A DNA stretch of 44,770 nucleotides, from assembly GCA_020029615.1 (NCBI GenBank), contig JAIBJO010000007.1, positions 1 to 44,770 of the forward strand. Direction: 5' to 3'. Every line of letters starts with the position of its first letter. Position 1 is the stretch's first letter. Positions 1 through 9,336 of the stretch are shown in pieces. Origin of the DNA: Actinomycetota bacterium. Lineage in GTDB: Bacteria; Actinomycetota; Thermoleophilia; Gaiellales; Gaiellaceae. Made by a program: the position numbers and the translations under genes. The notes under the pieces were generated by a model that saw nothing but the letters and a program-made list of their open reading frames with translations, ran no database searches and was not told the DNA's origin.

Positions 1-136
1 TCAGCTGGATGGTCCCGACGCTCTGACGTGGAATCTGCGTCGACACGGCGTACGCCGAGCCGCTCAGGACGACGAACAGCGCGATGCCCGCCACCACCAA
101 TGCCGGCGAGGGCCGCCTTCGCAAGAGTTGAATCAT
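1..136 (-). CDS. Partial exported protein, N-terminal 45 residues only
   Basis: The reading frame starts at an ATG (134-136, minus) preceded by a good Shine-Dalgarno (GGAAGGAG, about 6 nt upstream) and runs off the left edge of the window without a stop. The N-terminus has a basic head (MIQLLRRRPSP), then a hydrophobic stretch of about 17 residues and an Ala-Tyr-Ala cleavage-type site, so it is a predicted Sec signal peptide or membrane anchor. From memory, this start (basic head, Ala/Val/Leu core, SGSAYA-like end) is common in exported proteins of Thermoleophilia. The mature part is missing, so no function can be given. A 6-bp hairpin (GGCCAG/CTGGCC, 154-170) lies in its 5' leader. Confidence 0.75.
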   Translation of the reverse strand, partial: MIQLLRRRPSPALVVAGIALFVVLSGSAYAVSTQIPRQSVGTIQL

Positions 137-721
137 GCCTCTCCTTCCTTCGTGGCCAGCTGTTCTGGCCGGGGTGTCCTACCTCTCGATGCGATCCCAA
201 CTCGGGCCGCAAGAGATTTGTACTCCTAGAACGCGGTCGTCGAATAGCTCCTAAGCGGTGGAGAGTAGGAGTCTGGCCCCCAGGGGAAGAGAGGCACCAG
301 CCGCCGGGAAGGGACCGCGCGCAGGATTGCCGGAGTGTCGGACGATCACACCGAGACGGGTGAGAGTGGCGGAGCGGAGGCGCGTCGGGCCAGACCGCCG
401 CCCCCGCTCCTACCCCCTGCGTATGCGTACCTCGGGCCGGATGGCCCCAAACACCAGCCTCGCGCCCGTCGACGGGTCACCGCCAAGGCGATCAGGAGAA
501 ACGCGATGCCAAGGACCCCGACGATGTTGAAACCGTGGCGGGCGGGTGGCGGCTTGTTCCCCCCGTGCTCCGTCGAATGCCTCGAACGCGAGCTCGCCGT
601 GTACCAGGAGTTCGTCGCCGTCTCCGGCGAGCCCGCATAGCCCGAGTCGGGATTGCGTGCGCGCGGACCTGCGCGCTGTGATCTGCACTCGCGGCGCGGA
701 CATCTGCTAGGAAGGGCAGCC
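137..721. other. 585-bp stretch without a convincing gene
   Basis: All frames here are open for long runs because of the high GC, but none shows a credible start with ribosome binding site plus protein-like composition. One minus-strand stretch (about 460-545) would encode a hydrophobic segment followed by arginines, resembling a C-terminal membrane anchor, but it has no identifiable start or upstream domain. The stretch presumably holds the promoter of the minus gene starting at 136 and the leader of the plus gene at 722. No repeat, RNA gene or mobile element was seen. Confidence 0.5.
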
Positions 722-1120
722 GTGATCGTCGCGCTCCACGTGGCCACGGGCGCCGCAGCCGGCGCGGCGAGCGGATCGCGACGTGCGGCGGTCCTCCTGG
801 GGCCAATCCTCCATCTCGCGGGTGATCGCCTGCCGCACCAGGACATCCGCTCGCGTCGTTTCGAGATCGGAAGCGGTCTCGCCGGCGTCCTCCTCCTCAC
901 CGCACGGCGAGGCCCACTCGATCCGGCGACGCTCGGCGCCGTCGCGAGTTCCGCCCCAGACCTCGAGCACGTCCTCCCGTTCCTTCGCCCTGGCGGAAGG
1001 AAGCTCTTTCACGATCGCCTCGGCTGGCACCACTCGGGGCGCTTCCCGGCGGCCCTGCAGCTCCTGCTGGCCGGCGCGATTCTCGTCGCGCTCAGCGGGC
1101 CACGGCGCAGAGCCGGCTGA
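722..1120 (+). CDS. Predicted membrane-bound metal-dependent hydrolase-like protein
   Basis: 132 residues, starting at GTG with AGGAAGGG 5 nt upstream. The sequence alternates hydrophobic helices with conserved-looking polar motifs: an early His in LHVATG, HLAGDRLPHQD, APDLEHVLP and LGWHHSGRFP. This spacing of His/Asp in a small membrane protein resembles the YdjM/DUF457-type membrane metal-dependent hydrolases, in which such residues are thought to bind metal. The assignment rests on pattern recognition only; a phospholipase-type activity is a family-level guess. It stands alone, with no operon partner in the same direction. Confidence 0.55.
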   Translation: MIVALHVATGAAAGAASGSRRAAVLLGPILHLAGDRLPHQDIRSRRFEIGSGLAGVLLLTARRGPLDPATLGAVASSAPDLEHVLPFLRPGGRKLFHDRLGWHHSGRFPAALQLLLAGAILVALSGPRRRAG

Positions 1121-1287
1121 GAGGGACCGAGTCCACCGACCAGCCTCCCACCGACATCACGTCCAACGGGAGACGGCCTAACAGGCCGGCTCCCGACATG
1201 GCGATTCTGTCCCCCAGACGAGGGCGCCGCGACGCAGTAGCAAGAAGCCTCTCCGCACGGCCGAGCTCGCTCTACAGCCGGGGTGCG

Positions 1288-1542
1288 CTACGCGCGACGC
1301 GCCTTGCTCGCAGCGTGGTCGCGCTCGGACGAGATCTCTCGATCGATTCTGTCGGCGCGGCGCATGGCGTCGTAGACGGCGTCCCAGTGACGTGAGACCT
1401 CTCCCAGTGCACGGGCGGTGGTCATGGCGGCGTCTTCAAGTCGCGCGTTCACTCTCTCGACCTCGGCCAAGCGCTCCTCGAGGCCGCGCATCTTTTCTGC
1501 GAGCTCGCTCAACTCCTGGGCGACTACCTCGTAGTCATCCAT
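1288..1542 (-). CDS. Small coiled-coil protein of unknown function
   Basis: 84 residues from the ATG at 1542 (MDDYEVVAQ). A TTG nine codons upstream is also possible, and neither has a strong ribosome binding site. The protein is almost entirely helical, with heptad-like Leu/Ala spacing (ELSELAEKMRGLEERLAEV), and is rich in Glu and Arg, so it is probably a dimeric coiled coil. It has no signal peptide or membrane segment. I do not recognise the family. It diverges from the flippase-like gene at 1636. Confidence 0.55.
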   Translation of the reverse strand: MDDYEVVAQELSELAEKMRGLEERLAEVERVNARLEDAAMTTARALGEVSRHWDAVYDAMRRADRIDREISSERDHAASKARRA

Positions 1543-1635
1543 GTCTGGCCATGATCCCGCGACTACCAACCGATCGTCAAGTCGGCTTGGTTAGCCTAGA
1601 GCCAGTGCCCGCCTGACACGGGGTAGCGTGAGCGC

Positions 1636-2574
1636 ATGGAAGCCGTCCTCGATGCCATCTCGGCTTTCTGGAACTACCTTGCCTCTGTCCATCGCGTCGC
1701 ACTCACGCTTGCGCTCGGCTGTCATGTGGCGAAGACCGTCTGCGCGAGCCGCGCGTGGCGCAATGTCCTCGTTGCCGCCTATCCCGAGACACGCGTCGGC
1801 TGGCTTCCGCTGTACGCCGCATACGTCGCCGGCGTCGGGGTCAACGCGCTCTTCCCCGCCCGCATCGGAGACCTCGTTCGCCTCACGATGGCGCACCGTG
1901 CGATCAAGGGATCGACGTACACCACACTCGTCAGCTCGAGCCTCGTGCTGGCGATCGTCGATGCGCTGTGTGTGATCGCGCTGTTCTCTTGGGCGGTGAC
2001 GCAGGGCGTCTTGCCGAGCCTCGACGTGCTCCCGTACTTGCCGAGCTTCGACTTCGCGTGGTTCCTCCGGCACGAGACCGTCGCCGAAGTCACGCTCGTC
2101 GTCCTCGTCTTCGGCGTCATCGCACTCGCCGTCTGGATCAGAGCCAACGTCGCCGAGTTCAGACAGCGTGTTCGACAGGCATTCACGGTCGTCCGCACCC
2201 CTGCGCGGTGGCTCCGCACCGTCGTCGCCTGGCAGCTCACGGAGTGGGTGCTTCGCCTCGCGACGATCTGGTTCATGCTCGGCGCGTTTCGGATCGAGCA
2301 GTCGGCCCGCAACGTGCTGCTGGTGCAGGCGGCGGGGAGCCTCGCCACGCTCGTGCCGATCAGCCCCGGTGGGATCGGGACACAGCAGGCGCTCCTCGTC
2401 TACACCCTCCGTGGTAGCGCATCGCGTTCAGCGCTCGTGGCCTTCAGCGTCGGCATGAAACTGACCGTCACCTGTGTCAACCTCATCGTGGGCTTCACGG
2501 CGATCCTGCTCACGCTACGGACCCTGCGCTTCCGCCGTGCGTCCGACCCGGCCGCCACAGCAGACACGTCCTGA
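1636..2574 (+). CDS. Flippase-like / lysylphosphatidylglycerol synthase TM-region family membrane protein
   Basis: 312 residues with about eight predicted membrane segments, the size and hydropathy of the LPG_synthase_TM (UPF0104, flippase-like) family. Family-typical features are the early VNALFPARIGDLVRL segment and the late P-x-GGIGTQQALL motif near residue 250. Members without a catalytic domain are annotated as flippase-like integral membrane proteins and are often linked to lipid or glycolipid transport. The aminoacyl-transferase domain of MprF is absent here, so lysinylation of lipids is not expected. The N-terminus begins with an amphipathic segment rather than a cleavable signal. Confidence 0.8.
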   Translation: MEAVLDAISAFWNYLASVHRVALTLALGCHVAKTVCASRAWRNVLVAAYPETRVGWLPLYAAYVAGVGVNALFPARIGDLVRLTMAHRAIKGSTYTTLVSSSLVLAIVDALCVIALFSWAVTQGVLPSLDVLPYLPSFDFAWFLRHETVAEVTLVVLVFGVIALAVWIRANVAEFRQRVRQAFTVVRTPARWLRTVVAWQLTEWVLRLATIWFMLGAFRIEQSARNVLLVQAAGSLATLVPISPGGIGTQQALLVYTLRGSASRSALVAFSVGMKLTVTCVNLIVGFTAILLTLRTLRFRRASDPAATADTS

Positions 2575-2577
2575 TGC

Positions 2578-2916
2578 TCACGTTCCGCGGCGGCGTGAGC
2601 ACCATCGCCCGCTGCAAGCAGGCCAGGCGGGAGCGACGACCTTGCCACTCGTGATCTTGGGCGCGTTCGGGACCAACGTCTCGAGCTTCTCGTCGCGGAT
2701 CCAGGTGGCGACGACGTTCGAAGACTCTTTGCCCTGCTCGGCTGTCTCGAAGAGGCCGAGCGAGCTGAAGACGCCGTTGCCGGCCTCGATCAGGTAGTAG
2801 CCGGCGAAGCCGGGCAGCTTGCTGAGCTTCGGGACGAGCGTCTCGTTGACCTTGCTCGTGAGCTCCGTCGTGCGATTCTGGTCCACACCGTCATAGCGGC
2901 GAATGGTCGCGAACAT
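2578..2916 (-). CDS. Small protein, possibly dimeric alpha/beta-barrel (ABM-like)
   Basis: 112 residues; ATG preceded by AAGGAG at 6 nt, so the start is secure. The pattern MFATIRRYDG, then a helix with VNETLVPKLSKLPGF, then a strand GYYLIEAGNG, a strand SLGLFETAEQGKES and a helix NVVATWIRDE matches the ferredoxin-like antibiotic biosynthesis monooxygenase (ABM)/stress-response fold. That fold often acts as a small cofactor-free oxygenase or ligand-binding dimer. No catalytic residue can be assigned. The last 14 residues are basic and Cys-containing, unlike the rest. The gene is convergent with the flippase-like gene, with stop codons 4 nt apart. Confidence 0.65.
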   Translation of the reverse strand: MFATIRRYDGVDQNRTTELTSKVNETLVPKLSKLPGFAGYYLIEAGNGVFSSLGLFETAEQGKESSNVVATWIRDEKLETLVPNAPKITSGKVVAPAWPACSGRWCSRRRGT

Positions 2917-3114
2917 GTGATGCTCCTTCGTTCCGATCGGGACAGGAGAGTCCGAACGAACTCCCTGCTGCGCTCAGGTCGGTGCGACAGTCGAAGAGGA
3001 ACGTGCGAAGCCTCGACGGCTTCTAGGACAACCAACGCGCGAATTCACCTTAGCTGCGATACCAGCGCGCCGTGTTGCGTCGCACGAAGCATCCTCGAGC
3101 AGCCCAACGTGCGG

Positions 3115-3444
3115 TTAGCGAGCTGTGCCACCTTCGTCTTCCCATTCGTCGAGAGACAGCGCTTCGGTCGAGATCGGATGGCTCGCCGGCTGCGGGCCGG
3201 CACGGGGCAACGTCTTGTAGGCGCCGTACGCCACGATGGCCTTGAGATCGTGTCGGCGAGTGTCTGGGTAGTACAGGTCTCTGAAACCATCCCAGTCGAG
3301 TCCGTCCCGGTAAGCCTTGCGGGGCCCGGTTCGTACTGATGCTCGTGGAACGTTCCACGCCACGCGATCGCGCTCCCGATGATCATCCCTCAGGGCCGTC
3401 TGCGCGGCCTCCGTAAGCGGTTCAGTCAGCGTCTGCACCATCAT
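3115..3444 (-). CDS. Hypothetical cytoplasmic protein
   Basis: 109 residues. Two tandem ATG codons follow a strong GAGGAGAGG, so translation is well supported. The centre (DWDGFRDLYYPDTRRHDLKA followed by IVAYGAYKTLP) is rich in aromatic and charged residues as in real globular proteins, while the C-terminus is acidic (LSLDEWEDEGG). No signal peptide or membrane segment. I do not recognise the family. The 198 bp downstream (2917-3114) hold no gene I can support. Confidence 0.6.
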   Translation of the reverse strand: MMVQTLTEPLTEAAQTALRDDHRERDRVAWNVPRASVRTGPRKAYRDGLDWDGFRDLYYPDTRRHDLKAIVAYGAYKTLPRAGPQPASHPISTEALSLDEWEDEGGTAR

Positions 3445-3543
3445 CCTCTCCTCTCTTCATAAGGCTCGGACCTGGCGCTACTCGGAGTGAGCGCAGCGGC
3501 GGAAGGAGGGAGCTTTCTGCGATCAAGGGTACCACCGCGCACG

Positions 3544-4365
3544 CTAAGGGTCTGCTACCGGAGCGGCCGGCGGCGACCAGACGTACGGCGTCGTCGTCGT
3601 CACGGCGGCGAAACCGAGACGCTCGAGGATCGGGCAGCTGTTGTCAGAGGCATCGACCTCGATGAAGCGGAAGCCGCGCTCGGCGGCCAGGTTTGCCCGG
3701 TGTGCGATCAGTGCTCGGTAGACCCCGCGCCCGCGCCACGCCGGTACCGTCCCGCCGCCCCAGAACGTCGCGAAGTCCGTTCCCTCCTCGAACCGCACCC
3801 AGGCGGCGCAGACGACTGCGCCGTCGGACTCGGCGACCACGACAGTGAGATAGTCCGGATCCGCGCGCTTCTCCGCGTCGAGGCTCTCTGCGAGCCAGGT
3901 GGGCGGCTCGTCGTCGTACTGCCAGATGTCCGGCTGCACCGCTGCGATTCGCTCGAAGTCGGATCGCTCGGTCACCTCGCGAAGGGACACGCTGTCGGGC
4001 GGCCGGGGCGGGCCTGCGACCTCGTTCACCCGCGCGATCACGACTGTCTCCTGCTCTTCGGGAACGAAGCCGGCCGCACACAGCCGGCTCGGGAGATCCG
4101 CCGGCTGGTCGTGCCCGTGCAGCTTCCATTCGAAGCGCTCCCCGCGCTCGGCGAACACCCGCACCTGACGCGCGATCAGGTCGTCGAGGTCGGCACCGTC
4201 GAGCCCACCGAGATCGCGATAGACGACCCAGCCGCGTCCACCGAGACCCAGAAGGCGTAGGAGCGGCCCGTCTCGCTCGGCTCGAGCTCCGCCAGGCAGC
4301 GGGTCGTGCACGTAGTCGCGGAGTTGCGCGTCGTAGACAGCCAGCAGCTCGGGGACGTCGGGCAC
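3544..4365 (-). CDS. GNAT family N-acetyltransferase
   Basis: 273 residues from a GTG start. The C-terminal half (about residues 140-265) is a GNAT fold. Motif A (the acetyl-CoA pyrophosphate loop) reads VPAWRGRGVYRALI, matching the Q/RxxGxG/A pattern, and is followed by AAERGFRFIEVDASDNS and LERLGF, typical of motif B. The N-terminal about 120 residues form a second, degenerate GNAT-like half containing WVVYRDLGG. The family transfers acetyl groups from acetyl-CoA to amines; the substrate cannot be read from sequence. There is no clear ribosome binding site (CCCCC before GTG). Confidence 0.82.
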   Translation of the reverse strand: MPDVPELLAVYDAQLRDYVHDPLPGGARAERDGPLLRLLGLGGRGWVVYRDLGGLDGADLDDLIARQVRVFAERGERFEWKLHGHDQPADLPSRLCAAGFVPEEQETVVIARVNEVAGPPRPPDSVSLREVTERSDFERIAAVQPDIWQYDDEPPTWLAESLDAEKRADPDYLTVVVAESDGAVVCAAWVRFEEGTDFATFWGGGTVPAWRGRGVYRALIAHRANLAAERGFRFIEVDASDNSCPILERLGFAAVTTTTPYVWSPPAAPVADP

Positions 4366-4389
4366 GGGGGAACCCTAGATGCTCAGGCG

Positions 4390-7300
4390 CTACGGTAGAT
4401 CGATCGCGACCACGTCGTTCGCAGTGAGACCGAAGCTGGACCCGTCGAAGTAGAGGGTCGGCAGGTACGCACCCGTCGTCACCGATCCGAGCGTCGCAGG
4501 ATCGAACACGAAGACGTCGTCGTCCTCGCCGCTGATCCCCGTCACCGAGAATAGATCCGTGGTGGACAGGTAGAGGTTCCCCGACGAGTCGACCGCGACG
4601 GCATCGACGTCCTCGCCGGCATTGGTGCTCAACCCGACGTCCGAGCCGTCGAAGTAGAAGGAGAACGCCCCGGCAGTCACGTCGCCGATGGAGGTCGGGG
4701 TGAATTCGAGGATGTCCTCGTCCACGGCGGAGACGCCCGTGACCGCTACGCCACCGGTCGTGGAGACCAGGACATGCCCATTCGGGAGGAGCTCGACTGC
4801 ATCCACGTCCTCGCTGCTGAGCGTGAGACCGACATCAGAGCCGTCGAAGTACATCGAGAACGTCCCGCTGGTCGCCGGGCCGAGCGTGCCGTCGAAGCGC
4901 ACGACATCAGACTCGTCGACCGTCCCGGCGATTCCCGGAACGACGCGATCCGCGGTGAACGACATGAGTATCGCGCTCGGCCCGATACGAGTGAAGGCGT
5001 CGATGCTCAGGTTCGTGATCCCCACGTCGGACCCGTCGAACACGAGGCTGAAGGCGGTTCCGTCGAAGTAGACGACGTCTTCGTTCGCGACCGGGACTCC
5101 GCCGACGGTGGCGGCAGCGCTCACCGCGAAGTAGAGGGGTGAGGCGCCGGTCTCGACCGCGTCGGTTACGGTGACCGAGATCGCCTGCGTGTCGGAGAGG
5201 CTGCCGTCGGATGCAGTGACCGTGACCTCGTACAGATTGTCGAGATTCGCGTCGGCCGGCGCCTCGAAGTCGGGTGGGACGGCGAACGACAGAAGACCGG
5301 TGCTCGGGTTGATGGTGAAGTCCGCCAGGTCGACGCCGGCCGTGATCGAGTACGTGACCGACTGAAGATCGCCGTCGGTCGCGTCGACGTCTGTGACCAC
5401 GGATTGGTTCTCCGGCCTCGGGAGAGCGGTGGAGACGCCGCCACCGTCGGAGGTGATCACGGGCGCAAACTCGTTCAGGTTGGTGACGGTTACCGCGATG
5501 GCCTGCGTGTCGGTGCGGCTGCCGTCCGAGACCTGGACGGTGACGTCGTAGACATTGTTCACGCCGATGTCGATGGGCAGCTCGAAGTTGGGAGCACTCA
5601 GGAACGTGAGAACGCCGGTGGCCGGCACGATCGTGAAGGCCGCCATGTCCGCCCCGCCGGTGATCGAGTAGGTGAGCGTGTCGCCGACATCGGGATCGGT
5701 GGCATTGACGTCGGTCACCGCCGTGGAGTTCTCGGCCCTCGAGAGGGCGGCCGTGGCACCGGCGCCGTCGGAGGTGATCGTGGGCGGGCTGCCGGTCTCG
5801 TTGATGTTGGTGACGGTGACCGCGATCGTCTGAGCATCGGAGAGGCTGCCGTCGGAGGCGGAGACGATGACGTCGTAGACGTTGTTCAGTCCAACGTCGG
5901 TGGGCGCCTCGAAGTTGGGAGCGACGAAGAACGTGAGGACGCCCGTCGAGGCGTCTATCGTGAAGCGGGCGGCGTCGGGGCCGCCCGAGACCGAGTATGT
6001 GAGCGGAACGCCGTCGCCGTCGGTCGCGTTCACATCCGTGACAGCCGTCTGGTTCTCTGGAGCCGAAACCGAAGCCGTAGCGCCACCTCCATTGGAGCTG
6101 ATCACCGGCGCGAACTCGTTGATGTTCACGACGTCGACCGCGATCGCCTGTGAGTCCGAGCCCCCGTTGCCGTCGGCCACCGAGACGACGACGTCATAGA
6201 CGTTGTTGGCCCCCACGTCGGTGGGCGCCTCGAAGTTGGGCGCGCTCAGAAAGCTCAAGATCCCGGTGGAAGGGACGATCCCGAAGCGGGCAGCATCGGC
6301 GCCGCCCGAGATCGAGTAGGTCAGCGTGTTCGGATCCGGATCGGTGGCGTTGACGTCGGTCACTGCGGTCTGGTTCTCGATCGGCGACACGGTGGCTATG
6401 GGACCGCCGCCGTTGGAGGTGATGACAGGCGCCACGTTGCCGGCTCCGGCCGACCACTCGACGTGGAGCAAGGCGGCGGCTGCTGGAATCTGGTTGTTCG
6501 CGACTGCGACGCGGCGACCGCTGCCGGTGACGAAGAGCGCGAGCGAGCTGCCGGTCGCCCAGCCGGACCGACCGACGATCTCCCGGATGATCGAGGCAAG
6601 GTTCGTCGTGCGCTGCGGGAGCCCGGCCTCGCCGACGGTGAGCCACGACGGGGGCGACCACGCCGCGCTGGTGCTGGTCGACGGCCTCGACGAGAGGTCG
6701 AAGTTGACTGTCGTGAACGGGGGTGCGTTGTCGTGGGCCTGGCCCTTGATGGTGAGCGTCGTCGCCACCGAATGGGCCTCGTCGGCCTGGAACTGGACGT
6801 AGGCATTCGAGATGCTGGCGCCTTGCGGGATGGTGATTCCGTTGAAGCGCAGGCCCACGACCTGCTTCGCGTCGGCGGTGTCGGTCATCATGTCGAGGTC
6901 GCCGTCTCCGCGCTGCACTAGCCCGGTCCCGGCTACCTCCTCCGCGTCGTCCCCGGCCACCGAGACTCGCACGTCGAGCACGCCGACGCTTCCCGAGCCC
7001 GTAAACGTGAGCGTGACATCGTCGGAGGCCGTGTACTGGCCATCGTTCGCGGTCAAGCGAACGACGTAGACGCCCGGAATGGTCACGCTCGCCGTCGTGT
7101 CCACGGCGTTCGCGTTTCCGAACGTGACGCCGCTGGGCCCGCTTACGAGGGTCCAGGTGGTCGTCACCGCTCCAGGAGGAATCGGCTTTCCGTCGTCGCC
7201 GACGGTGCCGTCGAGGTTGGCGGCGCCGGGCAAAGCGGTGCTCCGGTCGGGGCCGGCGGTGACCGTCGGCGGCAGGTTCGCGGGCGGATCCGGCGCGGGT

Positions 7301-9069
7301 GCCGTCAGTTCGTACAACTTGCCGTCGACGGCGTTCGGGTCGACATTGTTGTCGATCCCCCGATCGACGATGTAGAAGCGCTTGACGGAGCTTCCGTCGC
7401 TCGCGGGTGCATAGGCGAGGCCCCCTGGCTTGAACGTGTTGGAGGCCGACGCATCGATCGTTCGGACGAGCGCTCCAGTCCTCGTCGTCTCGATGATGAT
7501 GGGCACGGGTGGCGCAGTATTGGCCCGGTCGCTGATGATGAAGAGCGTCCCGCTCACCGGGTTGAACTCGACACTCTCGGGGTCCTCGACCCCGTACTGC
7601 GCAGTGTCGAAGTGGTTGACGAGCGTCCCCGCCGTCGTGTACTCGTACACCTCTCTGTTGAGACCGTCGGTGACGAACAGGTGGCCGCCGAAGGTGTCGT
7701 AGGTGATTCCCTCGGGATCGCCGTTCCCCACCGCCAGCGTGTCGAAAGACGCCACCGTATCGCCGGCGGTACCCAGGACCCCGTCCGCTCCCGGGTCAAC
7801 GTCGAACACCTTCTTTCCGTCATCGGCAGCGAAGTAGTAGTGCCCGTTACCGGGGTTGAACGCAACCCCGGTCGGCTCGTTCGTCACCGGAACCACGACG
7901 CCAGGGGGAACGTTCGAGATGTTCGCGGTTCGATTGACGGTGAGCCCGATGCGATTCAGCTCCCAGACGTTCGCTCCCTGGAAGTGGGTGATGCCGTTGA
8001 CGGTTTCCTCGACCTCGCAGTCGCCGACCACGAGCCGGTCGCTCGGCGTCACGTACGTGACGCCGCAGGCATCCGGGCTCGGAGGCGAGAGCCCTCCCAA
8101 GTTCGCCGTTGTGACGAGCGCGGCGGTGAAGTTGATGGGAGGGACCGCGACGAGCGGAGCGAGCGACAGCTCCACGATCTGACCGGCGCCGGGTCCGGTG
8201 CCGCTGTCTGCGAGGTACACGCTGAGCTCCGTGGTGTCGTCTGTCAGGTCGCCGCTGGGAGCGAACGCCATCCCTGCCGGCCTGCCCAGACCCAGTCCAG
8301 AGAGGTCACGCGTGGTCACGAGAGCCCCAGCCGTGGTGAGCTCGACGAGCCCCTGCGCACTTCCGAGGTGGAGATGGCCCGTGGCAGGGTCGAATGCCAG
8401 ACCGCGGACGCCGCTCGCGCCGCTCGGCCGCAGGTCGACGTCGGAGATCGTCGCCACCTCGAGGTTCCCGTCGGCACCGGGCTCGACGCGAACGATCCGT
8501 GGCTGAGCGGCATCCAGCACGAACACGACACCGCTCGCCGGATCGACGGCCATCCCCTGTGGATCCGAGAGATCGAGGCGCAGTGCGTCACGGCGTACGA
8601 GCGTCTTGGGGTCGAGATCGCCGCCGGCATCCGCCCGCACCTCGAGCAAGCGATCGGCGTTGTCCAGCAGCAGGAGCCGATCACGGCGACTGTCGAACGC
8701 CGTGTTGACGGGATCCCTGACCGCAGCCGCGATCCGTGCCGAGCCTGCCCGGTCCGAGACCGGTGACTGCTCGAACGGCGTGAGCCTGACGACCTCCGTC
8801 TCTTCAGGCGCACCGCCCGAACCTGCTGCGATGACGTAGAAGGACTCGCTCGCGTTCGAGAAGGCCAAACCGACGGGCGAGGAGACGCCTGTCCGGTCGG
8901 ACTCGAGCGCACGAGCCTGCCGCGCAGTGCCGGGCCCGGCGGCTTGACGCGCTCCGTCCGGAGCGGCAGCGGCCGTGACGACCAAGCCTGCAGAGATGAC
9001 TGCCACGGCGACGAGCCACGACGCTCCGAGACGCGCGTTCGAACGCAGGCGCGACCTACGACTCGCCAT
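4390..9069 (-). CDS. Very large secreted beta-propeller / PKD-like / cadherin-repeat protein
   Basis: 1559 residues. The ATG at 9069 is chosen because it follows GGGAGG and opens a signal peptide (basic MASRRSRLRS, hydrophobic core, Ala-rich cleavage site near residue 36); upstream extension is possible but lacks these. Order of parts: beta-propeller-like repeats (NHL/SdiA-type phrases such as GLAFDPATGHLHLGSAQGL), about 45-595; a PKD/Ig-like domain, about 600-694; a beta-sandwich (VSVAGDDAEEV to ALLHVEW), about 699-874; four cadherin-like repeats of about 108 residues, each with an N/D-x-x-TAVTDVNATD-like linker, about 879-1307; and four C-terminal repeats of about 66 residues carrying FDGSDVGL. 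No LPxTG or sorting motif is seen. It is likely a calcium-binding surface or adhesion protein; enzymatic function is not evident. Confidence 0.85.
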   Translation of the reverse strand: MASRRSRLRSNARLGASWLVAVAVISAGLVVTAAAAPDGARQAAGPGTARQARALESDRTGVSSPVGLAFSNASESFYVIAAGSGGAPEETEVVRLTPFEQSPVSDRAGSARIAAAVRDPVNTAFDSRRDRLLLLDNADRLLEVRADAGGDLDPKTLVRRDALRLDLSDPQGMAVDPASGVVFVLDAAQPRIVRVEPGADGNLEVATISDVDLRPSGASGVRGLAFDPATGHLHLGSAQGLVELTTAGALVTTRDLSGLGLGRPAGMAFAPSGDLTDDTTELSVYLADSGTGPGAGQIVELSLAPLVAVPPINFTAALVTTANLGGLSPPSPDACGVTYVTPSDRLVVGDCEVEETVNGITHFQGANVWELNRIGLTVNRTANISNVPPGVVVPVTNEPTGVAFNPGNGHYYFAADDGKKVFDVDPGADGVLGTAGDTVASFDTLAVGNGDPEGITYDTFGGHLFVTDGLNREVYEYTTAGTLVNHFDTAQYGVEDPESVEFNPVSGTLFIISDRANTAPPVPIIIETTRTGALVRTIDASASNTFKPGGLAYAPASDGSSVKRFYIVDRGIDNNVDPNAVDGKLYELTAPAPDPPANLPPTVTAGPDRSTALPGAANLDGTVGDDGKPIPPGAVTTTWTLVSGPSGVTFGNANAVDTTASVTIPGVYVVRLTANDGQYTASDDVTLTFTGSGSVGVLDVRVSVAGDDAEEVAGTGLVQRGDGDLDMMTDTADAKQVVGLRFNGITIPQGASISNAYVQFQADEAHSVATTLTIKGQAHDNAPPFTTVNFDLSSRPSTSTSAAWSPPSWLTVGEAGLPQRTTNLASIIREIVGRSGWATGSSLALFVTGSGRRVAVANNQIPAAAALLHVEWSAGAGNVAPVITSNGGGPIATVSPIENQTAVTDVNATDPDPNTLTYSISGGADAARFGIVPSTGILSFLSAPNFEAPTDVGANNVYDVVVSVADGNGGSDSQAIAVDVVNINEFAPVISSNGGGATASVSAPENQTAVTDVNATDGDGVPLTYSVSGGPDAARFTIDASTGVLTFFVAPNFEAPTDVGLNNVYDVIVSASDGSLSDAQTIAVTVTNINETGSPPTITSDGAGATAALSRAENSTAVTDVNATDPDVGDTLTYSITGGADMAAFTIVPATGVLTFLSAPNFELPIDIGVNNVYDVTVQVSDGSRTDTQAIAVTVTNLNEFAPVITSDGGGVSTALPRPENQSVVTDVDATDGDLQSVTYSITAGVDLADFTINPSTGLLSFAVPPDFEAPADANLDNLYEVTVTASDGSLSDTQAISVTVTDAVETGASPLYFAVSAAATVGGVPVANEDVVYFDGTAFSLVFDGSDVGITNLSIDAFTRIGPSAILMSFTADRVVPGIAGTVDESDVVRFDGTLGPATSGTFSMYFDGSDVGLTLSSEDVDAVELLPNGHVLVSTTGGVAVTGVSAVDEDILEFTPTSIGDVTAGAFSFYFDGSDVGLSTNAGEDVDAVAVDSSGNLYLSTTDLFSVTGISGEDDDVFVFDPATLGSVTTGAYLPTLYFDGSSFGLTANDVVAIDLP

Positions 9070-9192
9070 CCGCGCCTCCCGTCGCTCGAGCGAAGACGTC
9101 GCTGTGCGTGTCCGTCGCACGACCAGGCCAACTCGGCCTCGGGTCTCTCTCGACACCCACCCCTCTCCCCGCTTTGACCTTCCCCTCAGCGG

Positions 9193-9221
9193 AGATTGTG
9201 CGCGAGGAGGCCCGAAGTCAA
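9193..9221 (-). promoter_or_regulatory. Candidate promoter of the large secreted protein gene
   Basis: On the minus strand a TTGACT (9216-9221) is followed after 17 bp by CAATCT (9193-9198), about 120 nt before the ATG at 9069. The -35 box is near consensus, the -10 box is poor, so this is tentative. The rest of the 267-bp gap (9070-9336) holds only the ribosome binding site and no gene. Confidence 0.3.
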
Positions 9222-9336
9222 CCCCTAGGCCACCATGAAGTCACGATTCGCGTTTGCGGCCGGTATGACGCGCTACGACAGCGCTTGCGCAGTTTGCAGG
9301 CGTCCGCCGCCCGCCGGCGCGGCAGCGTTCCCAGGC

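Noticed and set aside
346-900. Minus-strand frame with a membrane-anchor-like stretch
   Set aside because: The hydrophobic stretch (about 460-545) is suggestive, but there is no start with ribosome binding site, upstream domain or stop near the basic tail, and it overlaps the better supported gene at 722.
1174-1188. CGGCC-TAACA-GGCCG hairpin downstream of the hydrolase-like gene as a terminator
   Set aside because: Only 5 bp and no T-run follows; too weak to call in GC-rich DNA.
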